A DNA stretch of 64,000 bases, taken from positions 1,922,001-1,986,000 of the forward strand of contig NZ_ACQA01000001.1 of NCBI RefSeq assembly GCF_000182645.1, in the 5' to 3' direction. A program made the position numbers and the translations under genes. Source of the stretch: Brucella intermedia LMG 3301 (GTDB lineage Bacteria; Pseudomonadota; Alphaproteobacteria; Rhizobiales; Rhizobiaceae). Positions 26,522 through 35,395 of this stretch are shown here, one piece after another. The notes beneath the pieces were generated by a model, which did no database searches, had not been told where the DNA came from, and saw only the letters and a list, made by a program, of their open reading frames with translations. How positions within the stretch are numbered: the first letter of the stretch is position 1; each line of letters starts with the position of its first letter.

Positions 26522-27271
26522 TCAGAGTTGGTGCCCCCCATCGACGGTGATGATCGAACCGGTCATATAGCGGCTGGCGTCGGAGGCCAGCATCAGCACA
26601 ACCCCGTCCAGATCCTGCGGCTCGCCAAGGCGCCGCATCGGGTTTCGCCCTTTGAAGTAGCCCCCTGCCGGTCCCTGCAACTGTTCTTCATTGATTCGCG
26701 TTGGAAACCAGCCCGGCGAAATCGCGTTGACGCGAATATCGTGCGCGGCCCATTCCAGCGCCAGCGCCCGCGTCATCTGCGTCACGCAGGCCTTGGACAT
26801 GGAATAGGCGGCAGCGCCCTTCTGCGGACGCTCGCCCAGAATGCTGGTCGTGTTGACGATGGAGCCGCCCTCGCCATGCCGGATCATGCGGCGCGCCGCT
26901 TCCTGCGCCACGAAAAAGGCACCGGCGACATTCACCTCGAAAATATGTTCGAGCATGTCGCGCGTCGTATCGAGCGCGCGCGCCATATGCGCAACGCCGG
27001 CATTGTTGAAAAGCGCCGTAATCGGTCCGAAACGCGCTTCCGCTTCATCGAAAGCACGGACGATTTCATCCGGATGGGTCACATCCGCCATGATTTCCAG
27101 CACTTCGCCGCCCGACGGGCAAATACTTTCCCCTGCATGGGTGCGCGAGATCGAAATCACATGCGCACCGTGCCCTGCCAGCACATGGACCATCCTGAGG
27201 CCCAACCCTGAAGAACCACCCGTCACGGCAATGACCTTGCCCCTGACGGAGAAAAGCTGATCGTCAGTCAT
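26522..27271 (-). CDS. Short-chain dehydrogenase/reductase
   Basis: A 249-residue classical SDR. TGGSSGLGLRM is the NAD(P) motif, NNAG is at FNNAGVAHMA, and the catalytic Ser lies in NTTSILG with the YSMSK motif following. The C terminus (MTGSIITVDGGHQL) is typical of 3-oxoacyl reductase-like SDRs. The substrate is unknown. It is a single gene, without an obvious partner. Confidence 0.9.
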   Translation of the reverse strand: MTDDQLFSVRGKVIAVTGGSSGLGLRMVHVLAGHGAHVISISRTHAGESICPSGGEVLEIMADVTHPDEIVRAFDEAEARFGPITALFNNAGVAHMARALDTTRDMLEHIFEVNVAGAFFVAQEAARRMIRHGEGGSIVNTTSILGERPQKGAAAYSMSKACVTQMTRALALEWAAHDIRVNAISPGWFPTRINEEQLQGPAGGYFKGRNPMRRLGEPQDLDGVVLMLASDASRYMTGSIITVDGGHQL

Positions 27272-27579
27272 TCATCCCCTCAACTGCCAATCCGTCTTTA
27301 TTCATTCCTAGATTATCGGAAGCAGCATTTGAACCATCTTCGACCGTAAAAATCAGTCCAAATCAACACAATACACAGAAGGCACAATCAAAAGACCTAT
27401 CGTAGAGCCGCAGGACGACACCTGTTCGTGATTGCGCGCGCCATTGCGGAGAAGTAAGGAACAGAGCAAACAGGGCATTTCCAGTTCGAGCTGGACCGCT
27501 GGGAATGCCCTTTATCTTTGTTTCTAGGCATTACCTCACGCAAAGCCGCTTCATATTCCGAATGGTGGAAACGAACCCT
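27272..27579. other. Intergenic region upstream of the C26 hydrolase gene
   Basis: About 310 bp between divergent genes. GGCATTTCCAGTTCGAGCTGG...GGGAATGCCC is a loose inverted repeat at about 27474-27509. Nothing else is definable. Confidence 0.4.
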
Positions 27580-28338
27580 ATGCCCAAGACTTCTCGCCCT
27601 CTCGTCGCCGTACCGACTGATGTGAAGCCATTTGAAAACTACACCTGGCACGCCGCGCCGGAACAATATCTGGCAGCCGCCATCGATGTTGCGGGTGTGA
27701 CCCCGCTTCTGGTGCCGAGCTTCGGCGACCGGATGGACCTCGACGCCATTCTGGATGCGGTGGACGGCCTTCTCGTCACCGGTTCCAAATCGAACGTTCA
27801 CCCTGCCCTTTACGGCGTGGAGCCGAATCCGGCCTTCGAGCCTTATGACAATGCCCGCGACGCGACATCGCTGCCGCTGATCCGCGCCGCCATTGAAAAG
27901 GGCGTTCCGGTTCTGGCCATCTGCCGCGGCATACAGGAACTGAACGTCGCGCTGGGCGGCACGCTCGCCACCGAAATCCAGGAGCTGGAAGGCCGGATGG
28001 ACCACCGCGCGCCGGAATCGGAAAGCCAGGCGGAGCGTTTCGCCATCCAGCATCCGATCAAGCTGAACCCCAACTCATGCCTCGCGGAAATCCTGAAGGA
28101 AGACAGCGTGCGGGTGAACTCCGTCCACCGGCAGGCGATCGACAGGCTTGCGCCGCAGCTTGAGGTCGAAGCCGTTGCGGAAGACGGAACCATCGAAGCC
28201 GTCTCGGTAAAGAATGCGAAGGGATTTGTGGTCGGCGTCCAGTGGCACCCGGAATACTGGGTGCATTCCGATGCCCCTTCCCGCAAGATCTTCGAGGCGT
28301 TCGGCGATGCAGTGCGCCGACGCAGATTAGGGGAATAG
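27580..28338 (+). CDS. Gamma-glutamyl-gamma-aminobutyrate hydrolase-like protein (peptidase C26)
   Basis: A 252-residue class I glutamine-amidotransferase-like hydrolase with nucleophile Cys in AICRGIQELNV and the His/Glu pair in QWHPEY, as in PuuD. PuuD acts in putrescine breakdown, but no other puu genes are nearby, so the substrate is open. The ATG at 27580 is preferred; ATG 27562 is in frame but lacks a ribosome site. The stop codon is supplied by the octamer repeat starting at 28329, so the last residues (LGE) are repeat-encoded. Confidence 0.88.
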   Translation: MPKTSRPLVAVPTDVKPFENYTWHAAPEQYLAAAIDVAGVTPLLVPSFGDRMDLDAILDAVDGLLVTGSKSNVHPALYGVEPNPAFEPYDNARDATSLPLIRAAIEKGVPVLAICRGIQELNVALGGTLATEIQELEGRMDHRAPESESQAERFAIQHPIKLNPNSCLAEILKEDSVRVNSVHRQAIDRLAPQLEVEAVAEDGTIEAVSVKNAKGFVVGVQWHPEYWVHSDAPSRKIFEAFGDAVRRRRLGE

Positions 28339-28462
28339 GGGAATAGGGGAATAGGGGAATAGGGGAATAGGGGAATAGGGGAATAGGCTAGTCAGGCTGA
28401 AACGTCTGTTCAAGTGCCTCCTTTACCTACTCCCCTACTGCCTTACTCCCTTACTCCCTTAA
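28329..28462. repeat. Octamer array (AGGGGAAT x7) with inverted degenerate octamers
   Basis: Seven exact copies of AGGGGAAT run from 28329 to 28384. About 35 bp later, 28420-28462 contains degenerate octamers in the opposite orientation (CCTACTCC, CCTTACTC). The stops of both flanking convergent genes lie within the repeats. The layout is the same as at 35200-35395. Confidence 0.9.
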
Positions 28463-29417
28463 CGTGACCCGTCTCCGGCACGGGCGTCAGCGCCTCACCA
28501 GTGTCGAACCACGCGATGAGATTGTCGATCACCAGATTGGCCATGTCGCGGCGGGTCCGGACCGAGGCGGAGCCGATATGCGGCAGGAGAACCGTGTTCG
28601 GCGCATCGAGCAATGCCTGCGGCACATGCGGCTCGTTTGCGAAGACGTCGAGACCGGCAGCGGCAATCGTTCCGTTCTGCAGCGCTTCGGCAAGCGCTTC
28701 TTCATCCACCACCGAACCGCGTCCGATATTGACGAGCACGCCTTCCGGTCCGAGCGCCTTCAGCACGTCCGCATTGACGGCCTTGGCCGTTTCCGCGCCG
28801 CCCGGCGCTACCAGAATGAGCGTGTCGACGGCTTCGGCCAGTTCCTTGAGGCTCGGATGATATTCGTAGGCGACATCCGGCGACTTGCGGCGATTGTGAT
28901 AGGCAACCGGCAGGCCGAATGCCTCGATGCGCCGGGCGACCGCCTTGCCGATGCGGCCAAGGCCGAAAATGCCGACCTTGCGCCCACGCAGCGAAAGCCG
29001 GGACAGCGGATAGCGGCCTTCCTTCACCCAGTTGCCGGCGCGCAGGAATTCCTGCGACTTCGACAATTCGCGCACCGTGTCGATCAGGAGGCCGATGGTC
29101 GTATCCGCCACTTCCTCGGTCAGCACGTCCGGCGTGTTGGTGACCATGACATTGTTCGCACCGGCATGTTTCGCATCCACCGCGTCATAGCCGACGCCGA
29201 AATTGCCGATGATTTCGAGATTGGGCAAGGCGTCGATCAGCGCCGCATCGACGGTCGACATGCTGGCGATGCCCTTCACGTCTTTCGCCCAGGCGGCATC
29301 GAGAAGCGCCGTGTCGCCGCGCGCGATACGCTGGACATTGAACTCGCCCGAAAGCCTCTGCACGGCATAGTCGTCGAAATTGCCGAGCACCAGAATTGTC
29401 GCGTCGCGTTTTGTCAT
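28443..29417 (-). CDS. D-isomer 2-hydroxyacid dehydrogenase
   Basis: A 324-residue NAD(P)-dependent dehydrogenase of the glyoxylate/hydroxypyruvate reductase group. GIFGLGRIGKAVARR is the nucleotide motif, the catalytic Arg is in NIGRGSVVDE, Glu in FANEPHVP and His in LPHIGSAS. The ATG at 29417 is preceded by GAGGA. The C-terminal KGVRE and the stop are encoded by inverted octamer repeat units. The LacI regulator directly upstream on the same strand may control it. Confidence 0.92.
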   Translation of the reverse strand: MTKRDATILVLGNFDDYAVQRLSGEFNVQRIARGDTALLDAAWAKDVKGIASMSTVDAALIDALPNLEIIGNFGVGYDAVDAKHAGANNVMVTNTPDVLTEEVADTTIGLLIDTVRELSKSQEFLRAGNWVKEGRYPLSRLSLRGRKVGIFGLGRIGKAVARRIEAFGLPVAYHNRRKSPDVAYEYHPSLKELAEAVDTLILVAPGGAETAKAVNADVLKALGPEGVLVNIGRGSVVDEEALAEALQNGTIAAAGLDVFANEPHVPQALLDAPNTVLLPHIGSASVRTRRDMANLVIDNLIAWFDTGEALTPVPETGHVKGVRE

Positions 29418-29432
29418 GGCATTCCTCATGCG

Positions 29433-29480
29433 TAGAGCATTTCCAGCAAAAGTGCGCTGCGGTTTTGCTTAGGATAATGC
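29433..29480. repeat. RIME-like palindromic element
   Basis: TAGAGCATTTCCAGCAAAAG...CGGTTTTGCTTAGGATAATGC has the form of the short rhizobial/Brucella intergenic palindromes. It lies between the LacI gene and the dehydrogenase gene. Confidence 0.65.
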
Positions 29481-29523
29481 GTAAAGAAAACCGACCCCTG
29501 AAAGACAGCCGGTGCGGGGGAAA

Positions 29524-30543
29524 TCAGCCGTGTTTCGGCTTGGACGTCGATTGCCGGATATGCAGTTCCGGCTTGATGAGTTCCTGCATCGAGGACACCT
29601 CGACGCCGTTCAACTGGTCGAGCAGCGCGCGCGCCGCACGGCGCCCCACCTCACGCTGGCCGTTCCAGACGGTCGTCAGCGCTGGCGTCGCAATGGCGGC
29701 TTCCTCCAGATCGTCATAGCCGGTCACGGAAATGTCCTCGCCCGGCACCAGCCCGGCGCGGGCAATGCCGTTCATCAGGCCGATGGCCGTCAGGTCGTTC
29801 CAGCAGACCGCCGCCGTCGGCTTGTCCTTCAGCGCCAGAAATTGCGGCGCGACCTCAAAGCCGCCCTGCTTCGTGCGCGGCCCGGCGATGCGCCAGTCGG
29901 GACGAACCTCAAGCCCGGCCTTTTCCATGGCCTGCACATAGCCGCGATAGCGGTCGCGGCCCGTCGAGGTCTGGTCGGTGCCGCCGATCATGGCGATGCG
30001 CGTGTGCCCGAGCGAAATCAGGTGATTGGTGGCAAGGCCGATGCCATAGGCGTCGTCGCCCCGGAAAACCGGCGCATGAACACCCTCGACGCTGCGCGCG
30101 ATCAGCACGACCGGCAGGCCGTTATCTTCGGCAAGCTGGATATCTTCCGGCGGGGTGCCGATGGCGGGCGACATGATGACCCCGTCCGCGCCGAGCTGCA
30201 AAAGCGTATCCATGAAGGTGCGCTGCTTTTCCAGCTGGTCGTAATGGTTGGACAGGATGAAGGTCTGCCGCGACCGGTCCAGTTCCGTTTCGATGGATTT
30301 GAGGATTTCCGCGAAGAACGGGTTCATGATGTCATGCACCACGACGCCGACAATGCCGGAACGCGAGGTGCGCAGGCTCGCAGCGCGACGGTTATAGATA
30401 TAACCGATGGCGCGGGCATGTTCCTTGATCTTCTCGCGGGTCTGGTCGGCAACGAGGGGGCTGTCGCGCAAAGCGAGCGAAACTGTGGCTGTCGAAACAC
30501 CAAGCGCGTCAGCGATGGTCGATAGCTTTATTTTCTGGGCCAA
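29524..30543 (-). CDS. LacI-family transcriptional regulator
   Basis: A 339-residue LacI/GalR repressor. The HTH is at the N terminus (KLSTIADALGVSTATVSLAL), followed by a hinge helix (NRRAASLRT) and a periplasmic-binding-protein-like domain. I chose a TTG start at 30543 because GGGGGAGG lies about 4 bases upstream and the HTH follows at once; no ATG fits. The effector is unknown. It is probably co-transcribed with or controls the 2-hydroxyacid dehydrogenase. Confidence 0.9.
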   Translation of the reverse strand: MAQKIKLSTIADALGVSTATVSLALRDSPLVADQTREKIKEHARAIGYIYNRRAASLRTSRSGIVGVVVHDIMNPFFAEILKSIETELDRSRQTFILSNHYDQLEKQRTFMDTLLQLGADGVIMSPAIGTPPEDIQLAEDNGLPVVLIARSVEGVHAPVFRGDDAYGIGLATNHLISLGHTRIAMIGGTDQTSTGRDRYRGYVQAMEKAGLEVRPDWRIAGPRTKQGGFEVAPQFLALKDKPTAAVCWNDLTAIGLMNGIARAGLVPGEDISVTGYDDLEEAAIATPALTTVWNGQREVGRRAARALLDQLNGVEVSSMQELIKPELHIRQSTSKPKHG

Positions 30544-30752
30544 GTCGCCTCCCCCAATTGGTCCGTGCCGCAGTCGGAGACGCAGCCGCAACCTGACAAG
30601 GCAGGACGCGACCGTTCGTCCTGCGAACGGTTATGCCATTGCCATCCTTGAATTGGAAGCATTTTCGATAGCACGCAACCTGAAAAGTGTTTCACGGTTT
30701 CCCGCCAAGATGCGCGTCAAAACAAATAGTTAGAGCTGGAGAAAGGGCGGAC

Positions 30753-31244
30753 TTATTCCACCTCGTCCTCTTCCAGCGCTTCCGTTTCCGCTTCTTCCGC
30801 AAGGCGCACGACGCCACGAAGCGCAAGATTGCTCTCCATCCGGCTCAGCATCTTGAGGAAGGTCTTGCGATCCTTCTTGTCGAGGCCTTTCAGCATGTCC
30901 TTCTCGGTCTTGCGAATGGACTTCTCGATTGCCTTGATGGTCTCCAGACCAGCCTGCGTGAGATAGATATGCGACTGGCGCTGATCGGTTTCCGAGGCGC
31001 GCTTGGCGACGAAACCCTGGCTTTGCAGGCGTGCGATGGTTTTGGTGATGGTGGGCGGACGCACACCCAGGCGCTGCGCCAGAACGCCGGGCGTCAGCCC
31101 GTCCTCGGCCGCCAGTTGCAGCATGACCGCATCCTGCCCCGCATAGAGACCCTGCTCCAGAAGCCGCGTGGCCAGCACCGTCCGCGACAGCCTTGCCACG
31201 GATTGCAGCCGGTAAAGTACAACCGCCTTATTGTCCTTGCTCAT
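30753..31244 (-). CDS. MarR-family transcriptional regulator
   Basis: A 163-residue winged-helix protein. GVLAQRLGVRPPTITKTIARLQSQG is the recognition helix region, split as GVLAQRLGVR and PPTITKTIARL, and RASETDQRQSHIYLT forms the wing. The acidic C-terminal tail (AEEAETEALEEDEVE) is unusual. ATG 31244 follows GAGGTGG. It is divergent from the creatininase-like gene at 31470, a likely target. Confidence 0.9.
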   Translation of the reverse strand: MSKDNKAVVLYRLQSVARLSRTVLATRLLEQGLYAGQDAVMLQLAAEDGLTPGVLAQRLGVRPPTITKTIARLQSQGFVAKRASETDQRQSHIYLTQAGLETIKAIEKSIRKTEKDMLKGLDKKDRKTFLKMLSRMESNLALRGVVRLAEEAETEALEEDEVE

Positions 31245-31261
31245 CGCCACCTCGCCCTTGT

Positions 31262-31312
31262 TTCTTTGGAGCACATCCCCGAAAAGCGAAACGGTTTCGG
31301 ACGAGGTGCCTG
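31262..31312. repeat. Degenerate palindromic intergenic element
   Basis: GGAGCACATCCCCGAAAAGC...CGGTTTCGGACGAGGTGCC resembles the CCGAAAAG/CGGTTTCGG palindromes elsewhere in the window. Confidence 0.5.
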
Positions 31313-31469
31313 TTCAAAATAAACTATTTCCTGTCGCCTGATCGATAGTCCCGTCCATTCATATATCGTAAAATATTGTCCGACTTATGAAACAACAAGG
31401 CCCGGTTGCTGTCATGGCTAACGAGCGTTAGGGTCTCAGGCTCGAAGAAAAGAATAAAGCGAGGAAAAC

Positions 31470-32252
31470 ATGACCGATCTGCGCGAGCAAAACAGCGACA
31501 TGATTGTCGTCCTGCCCCTTGGCGCTCACGAACAGCATGGGCCTCACCTGCCGTTTGAAACGGATACGATCATCGCCGAAGGCATTGTCGCGCGCGTCAG
31601 CGATGCGCTGCCCGCCGACCTCAACGTCAATTTCCTGCCCGCCCAGCCGGTCGGCTATTCCATCGAGCACATGGACACGGAAGGAACCCAGAGCCTCGCC
31701 TATGCCGAGGCCGTGAACCAGTGGATCGGCATCGGTGAAAACCTTCACGCGGGCGGCATCCGCAAACTGGTCATGCTGAACGCGCATGGCGGAAATTCGC
31801 CCCTGATGACGATTGTCGCCACAGAGCTGCGCACACGGCTCGACATGCTTGCCGTTGCCACGAGCTGGACCCGCTTCGGCCTGCCGGAAGGCCTGATCAC
31901 GCCAGAGGAGAAAGCGCTCGACATTCACGGCGGCTTCATCGAGACATCGGTGATGCTGGCCCTGCGCCCCGATCTGGTGGACATGTCGAAGGCGCGCAAT
32001 TTCTCCAATGCCCAGTCACGCTATGCCGAGGAGTTCAGGTTCCTGCGCGCCTATGGCCCGCATGCCTTCGGCTGGAAGATGCACGATCTCAACCCGGAAG
32101 GCGTTGCCGGCAACGCCGCCGCCGCAACCGCGGAAGCCGGGGAAAAGCTGATCGCCAACGCGGTCGCCGGTTTCATCGACCTGCTGCGCGATGTCGACAG
32201 GTTCGATCTCGCCCGGTTCAAATCGCAACGTCTCGCCAGTCAGGCGAGCTGA
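31470..32252 (+). CDS. Creatininase-family metal-dependent amidohydrolase
   Basis: A 260-residue protein with the creatininase metal-site motifs LPLGAHEQHGPHLPFETD (Glu and His ligands), LNAHGGNSPL and DIHGGFIETS. Family members hydrolyse creatinine or cyclic amides, or act in cofactor pathways (MftE-type), so the substrate is unknown. The ATG at 31470 follows GCGAGGAAA. It is divergent from the MarR regulator. Confidence 0.87.
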   Translation: MTDLREQNSDMIVVLPLGAHEQHGPHLPFETDTIIAEGIVARVSDALPADLNVNFLPAQPVGYSIEHMDTEGTQSLAYAEAVNQWIGIGENLHAGGIRKLVMLNAHGGNSPLMTIVATELRTRLDMLAVATSWTRFGLPEGLITPEEKALDIHGGFIETSVMLALRPDLVDMSKARNFSNAQSRYAEEFRFLRAYGPHAFGWKMHDLNPEGVAGNAAAATAEAGEKLIANAVAGFIDLLRDVDRFDLARFKSQRLASQAS

Positions 32253-32268
32253 GCCCGGATATATCGGG

Positions 32269-32715
32269 ATGGGCACGCTCGTCGCACGAAGAGAACATGC
32301 CGAGGCATGGGCGCAATTGCGCCATGCGCTCTGGCCCGATACCAGCCTTGAGCAGCATCTGCAGGAGATTTACGAGACGCTCGATCAGGATGACCCCGAT
32401 GCCGTAACATTCATCGCGGAAAGCGCTGGCGGTCAGATCGCAGGCTTCGCGGAGGCAGCGTTGCGGCGCGACTATGTCAACGGCTGCGAGACATCGCCTG
32501 TCCTGTTCCTCGAGGGAATCTACGTGTCTCCCGAATATCGCCAGCGTGGCACCGCGCGCTTGCTTTGCGAGGCAATCGCAAACTGGGGCCGGGAGAAAGG
32601 CTGCACCGAATTTGCCTCCGACGTTCTGCTTGAAAACCGGGACAGCCAGAGCTTTCACACGGCGCTGGGTTTTGATGAAACGGAGCGGGTGATCTTCTAT
32701 CGGAAACTTCTTTAA
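32269..32715 (+). CDS. AAC(6')-like GNAT acetyltransferase
   Basis: A 148-residue GNAT protein resembling aminoglycoside 6'-N-acetyltransferases: EAWAQLRHALWP near the start, RRDYVNGCETSPVLFLEGIY in the centre, the acetyl-CoA loop SPEYRQRGTARLL, and ALGFDETERVIFY at the end. It lies 16 bp after the creatininase-like gene. The start is uncertain because the frame is open upstream. As a chromosomal gene without attC sites or a mobile context it may be an intrinsic enzyme with another natural substrate. Confidence 0.8.
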   Translation: MGTLVARREHAEAWAQLRHALWPDTSLEQHLQEIYETLDQDDPDAVTFIAESAGGQIAGFAEAALRRDYVNGCETSPVLFLEGIYVSPEYRQRGTARLLCEAIANWGREKGCTEFASDVLLENRDSQSFHTALGFDETERVIFYRKLL

Positions 32716-32785
32716 AGGGGTGAGATCTGACGTCTGCATACGGCAAGCTTCGGGAAAAGCCACTGCCATCATCGTGAACGACGAG

Positions 32786-32804
32786 AATGTAATATTATAG
32801 CATT
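32786..32804. promoter_or_regulatory. Candidate Zur operator upstream of the CobW gene
   Basis: AATGTAATATTATAGCATT is a near-perfect palindrome of the TGTTATA-N-TATAACA type bound by Zur. It is 128 bp before the ATG at 32932, in front of a His-rich CobW GTPase, a common Zur target. Confidence 0.6.
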
Positions 32805-32931
32805 GCATATGGCATTCACGCCGCCCTTCCCTTATATGAATTGTCCTATCCGGGGTTTTGGTGCCGTGCCGCTTCGCGCTGGCTGCCCTTGACCCCGACT
32901 TCACAAGGCCACAACTTCAAGAGGCATGACC

Positions 32932-34113
32932 ATGAGCCAGGCTGAAGCCCAAACCGAAGCTCCGTCTGAAACCAAGACGACCACTGAAGCTGGCCGCATC
33001 CCCGTGACCGTCCTGACGGGTTATCTGGGTTCGGGCAAGACCACCCTTCTCAACCGCATCCTGACCGAGAACCACGGCAAGCGTTATGCCGTCATCGTCA
33101 ATGAATTCGGCGAGATCGGCATCGACAACGACCTGATCGTCGAGTCGGACGAAGAAATCTACGAAATGAACAATGGCTGCATCTGCTGCACCGTGCGCGG
33201 CGACCTGATCCGCGTGGTGGAAGGCCTGATGCGCCGCCCGGGCCGTTTCGACGCCATCATCGTCGAAACCACCGGCCTTGCCGACCCGGTTCCGGTCGCG
33301 CAAACCTTCTTCATGGATGACGACGTGCGCGCCAAGACCGGCCTTGATGCGGTTGTCGCCCTTGTCGATGCCAAGCACCTGCCGCTGCGCCTGAAGGACA
33401 GCCGCGAGGCGGAAGACCAGATCGCCTTTGCCGACGTGGTGCTCATCAACAAGACCGACCTTGTCACGCCGCAGGAACTGGCCGCCATCGAGGCGACCGT
33501 GCGCGCCATCAACCCGCACGCCATCATCCACCGCACCGAGCGCGCCTCCATCCCGCTCGACCGGGTGCTGGATCGCGGCGCATTCGACCTCAAGCGCGTT
33601 CTGGACAACGATCCGCATTTCCTCGACCACGACCATCCCGACCACGTATGCGGGCCCGACTGCGATCACGATCACCATGATCATGACCATCATGGACACC
33701 ATCACCATGCGCATGATCACGACCATGATCATCACCACGACCACGACCATGTATGCGGCCCTGATTGCGATCATGACCATCATCACCACCACGATCACGC
33801 CTCGCCGATCCATGATGTGACGGTGAAGTCGGTATCGCTGAGGGCGGGTGAAATCGACCCGGCGAAATTCTTCCCGTGGATACAGAATATCACCCAGACG
33901 CAGGGACCGAACATCCTGCGCCTCAAGGGCATCATCGCTTTCAAGGACGACCCGGACCGCTATGTGGTGCAGGGCGTGCACATGATCATCGAAGGCGATC
34001 ACCAGCGCGCCTGGAAGGAAGACGAAAAGCGTGAAAGCCGCCTCGTCTTCATCGGACGCGAACTCGACCCCGCCGCCCTGAAGGCCGGTTTCGAGAACAG
34101 CCAGGCGAAATAA
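32932..34113 (+). CDS. CobW/COG0523-family zinc-binding GTPase with His-rich region
   Basis: A 393-residue G3E-family P-loop GTPase. Walker A is GYLGSGKTT near residue 30, NEFGEIGID is switch-like, the metal motif is GCICCTV and NKTD is the base-specificity motif. Residues about 235-295 are extremely rich in His and Asp (repeats of HDHH and CGPDCDHDH), followed by the C-terminal CobW domain. Such proteins act as zinc metallochaperones under zinc starvation. ATG 32926 is also possible; 32932 has better spacing from AGAGG. The WD40 gene downstream is probably in the same unit. Confidence 0.93.
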   Translation: MSQAEAQTEAPSETKTTTEAGRIPVTVLTGYLGSGKTTLLNRILTENHGKRYAVIVNEFGEIGIDNDLIVESDEEIYEMNNGCICCTVRGDLIRVVEGLMRRPGRFDAIIVETTGLADPVPVAQTFFMDDDVRAKTGLDAVVALVDAKHLPLRLKDSREAEDQIAFADVVLINKTDLVTPQELAAIEATVRAINPHAIIHRTERASIPLDRVLDRGAFDLKRVLDNDPHFLDHDHPDHVCGPDCDHDHHDHDHHGHHHHAHDHDHDHHHDHDHVCGPDCDHDHHHHHDHASPIHDVTVKSVSLRAGEIDPAKFFPWIQNITQTQGPNILRLKGIIAFKDDPDRYVVQGVHMIIEGDHQRAWKEDEKRESRLVFIGRELDPAALKAGFENSQAK

Positions 34114-34159
34114 GCCTCCGGTTCGGACCGAACCGGGAGCGCCTCCTGTTTCATCTTGC

Positions 34160-34198
34160 GCATTTCCAGTAACCGCTCCAAAGCTTTGCTGGAAATGC
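34160..34198. repeat. RIME-like palindrome between CobW and WD40 genes
   Basis: GCATTTCCAG...CTGGAAATGC, a 10-bp inverted repeat in the 113-bp gap. It could form an mRNA hairpin between the two genes. Confidence 0.65.
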
Positions 34199-34226
34199 CC
34201 TCATCAATAAACAATACCGGAAGCCG

Positions 34227-35201
34227 ATGCCTACAGTAGCTCCGCTCGACCTTGAAGGTCATTGTCTTTATGCGCGCTTTGTCGGCGGCATTCCCTTCTT
34301 CGCCATGGCCGATGGCGCGATCCATCAGCTCAACAATGGAAGCAGGACCTCTGCCGCCCATGACGGACTGTTGAGCGCGACCGTTTCCGTTGATGGAAAG
34401 TCGCTCATCACCGGCGGCGAAGACGGTCGCGTGTGCCGTACCGACGTCGATGGAACGGTGAGCGAACTTGCAAAGGTTCCGCGCAAATGGATGACCGCTG
34501 TCGCAGCAGGCCCCGGCGGAACTGTCGGTTTTGCGTCCGGCCGCACAGCGTGGGTGCGCACGTCCGACGGCAAGGTGCAGGAATTTGCGCAGGAACGCAG
34601 CGTCGAAGCCATCGCCTTTGCGCCGAAGGGCCAGCGGCTGGCGATTGCACGCTATAACGGCGCAACGCTGATCTGGACCGGCACGGCGGCAAAGCCCGTC
34701 GAACTGGAATGGAAAGGCGCGCATATCGGCGTGATCTTCTCGCCCGATGGCCGCTTCCTCATCACCTCGATGCAGGAAAATGCGCTGCATGGCTGGCGTC
34801 TCGAAGATACCAAGCACATGCGCATGACCGGCTATCCGGCCAAGGTGAAGGACTGGTCGTGGAGCGCCAAGGCCAAGTGGCTCGCCACTTCCGGCGCGCC
34901 TGCGGCAATCGTCTGGCCTTTTGCGGGCAAGGACGGCCCGATGGGCAAGGCTCCGCTGGAGCTTGGCCTTCGCGGCGACAGCATGGTGACATCGGTTGCC
35001 TGCCACCCGGTCGAGGACATTGTGGCCATTGGCTATAATGACGGCATGATCCTGATCGCACGTTTCGCCGACAGCAAGGAAGTCCTCCTGCGCCGCCCCG
35101 GCAAGGGCGCAATCACCAGCATGGGCTGGGACGAGCACGGCCACCGCCTCGTCTTCGGCTCGGAGGCCGGGGATTGCGGTGTGGTTTCGATAGCCGATTA
35201 G
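34227..35201 (+). CDS. WD40-repeat protein linked to the zinc GTPase
   Basis: A 324-residue beta-propeller protein with about seven WD40-like blades (for example FSPDGRFLITSMQENALHGW and WSAKAKWLATSG). There is no signal peptide. WD40 proteins of this type often follow COG0523 genes in Zur-type loci of alphaproteobacteria, to my recollection; the molecular role is not known. The stop codon TAG (35199-35201) is made by the first octamer of the AGGGCAGT array. Confidence 0.87.
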   Translation: MPTVAPLDLEGHCLYARFVGGIPFFAMADGAIHQLNNGSRTSAAHDGLLSATVSVDGKSLITGGEDGRVCRTDVDGTVSELAKVPRKWMTAVAAGPGGTVGFASGRTAWVRTSDGKVQEFAQERSVEAIAFAPKGQRLAIARYNGATLIWTGTAAKPVELEWKGAHIGVIFSPDGRFLITSMQENALHGWRLEDTKHMRMTGYPAKVKDWSWSAKAKWLATSGAPAAIVWPFAGKDGPMGKAPLELGLRGDSMVTSVACHPVEDIVAIGYNDGMILIARFADSKEVLLRRPGKGAITSMGWDEHGHRLVFGSEAGDCGVVSIAD

Positions 35202-35395
35202 GGCAGTAGGGCAGTAGGGCAGTAGGGCAGTAGGGCAGTAGGGCAGTAGGGCAGTAGGGCAGTAGGGCAGTAGGGCAGTAGGGCAGTAGGGCAGAGAAGG
35301 CTATGTGCGTTGCGGTCGTCCGCAAGCCAAACATACTCCCCTACTCCCTTATTCCCCTACTCCCTTAACATACTGCCTTATTGCCCTACTGCCTT
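35200..35395. repeat. Octamer array AGGGCAGT (about 12 copies) with inverted degenerate octamers
   Basis: Eleven exact AGGGCAGT units plus a seven-base partial run from 35200 to 35294. This is the unit used in Brucella octamer fingerprinting (HOOF-Prints). After about 40 bp, 35336-35395 holds inverted degenerate units (CCCTACTC, CCCTACTGCC). Both flanking convergent genes stop inside the repeats. Confidence 0.93.

Noticed and set aside
32269..32715. Integron gene cassette carrying aac(6').
   Set aside because: No attC-like site, integrase or composition break is seen around the gene.
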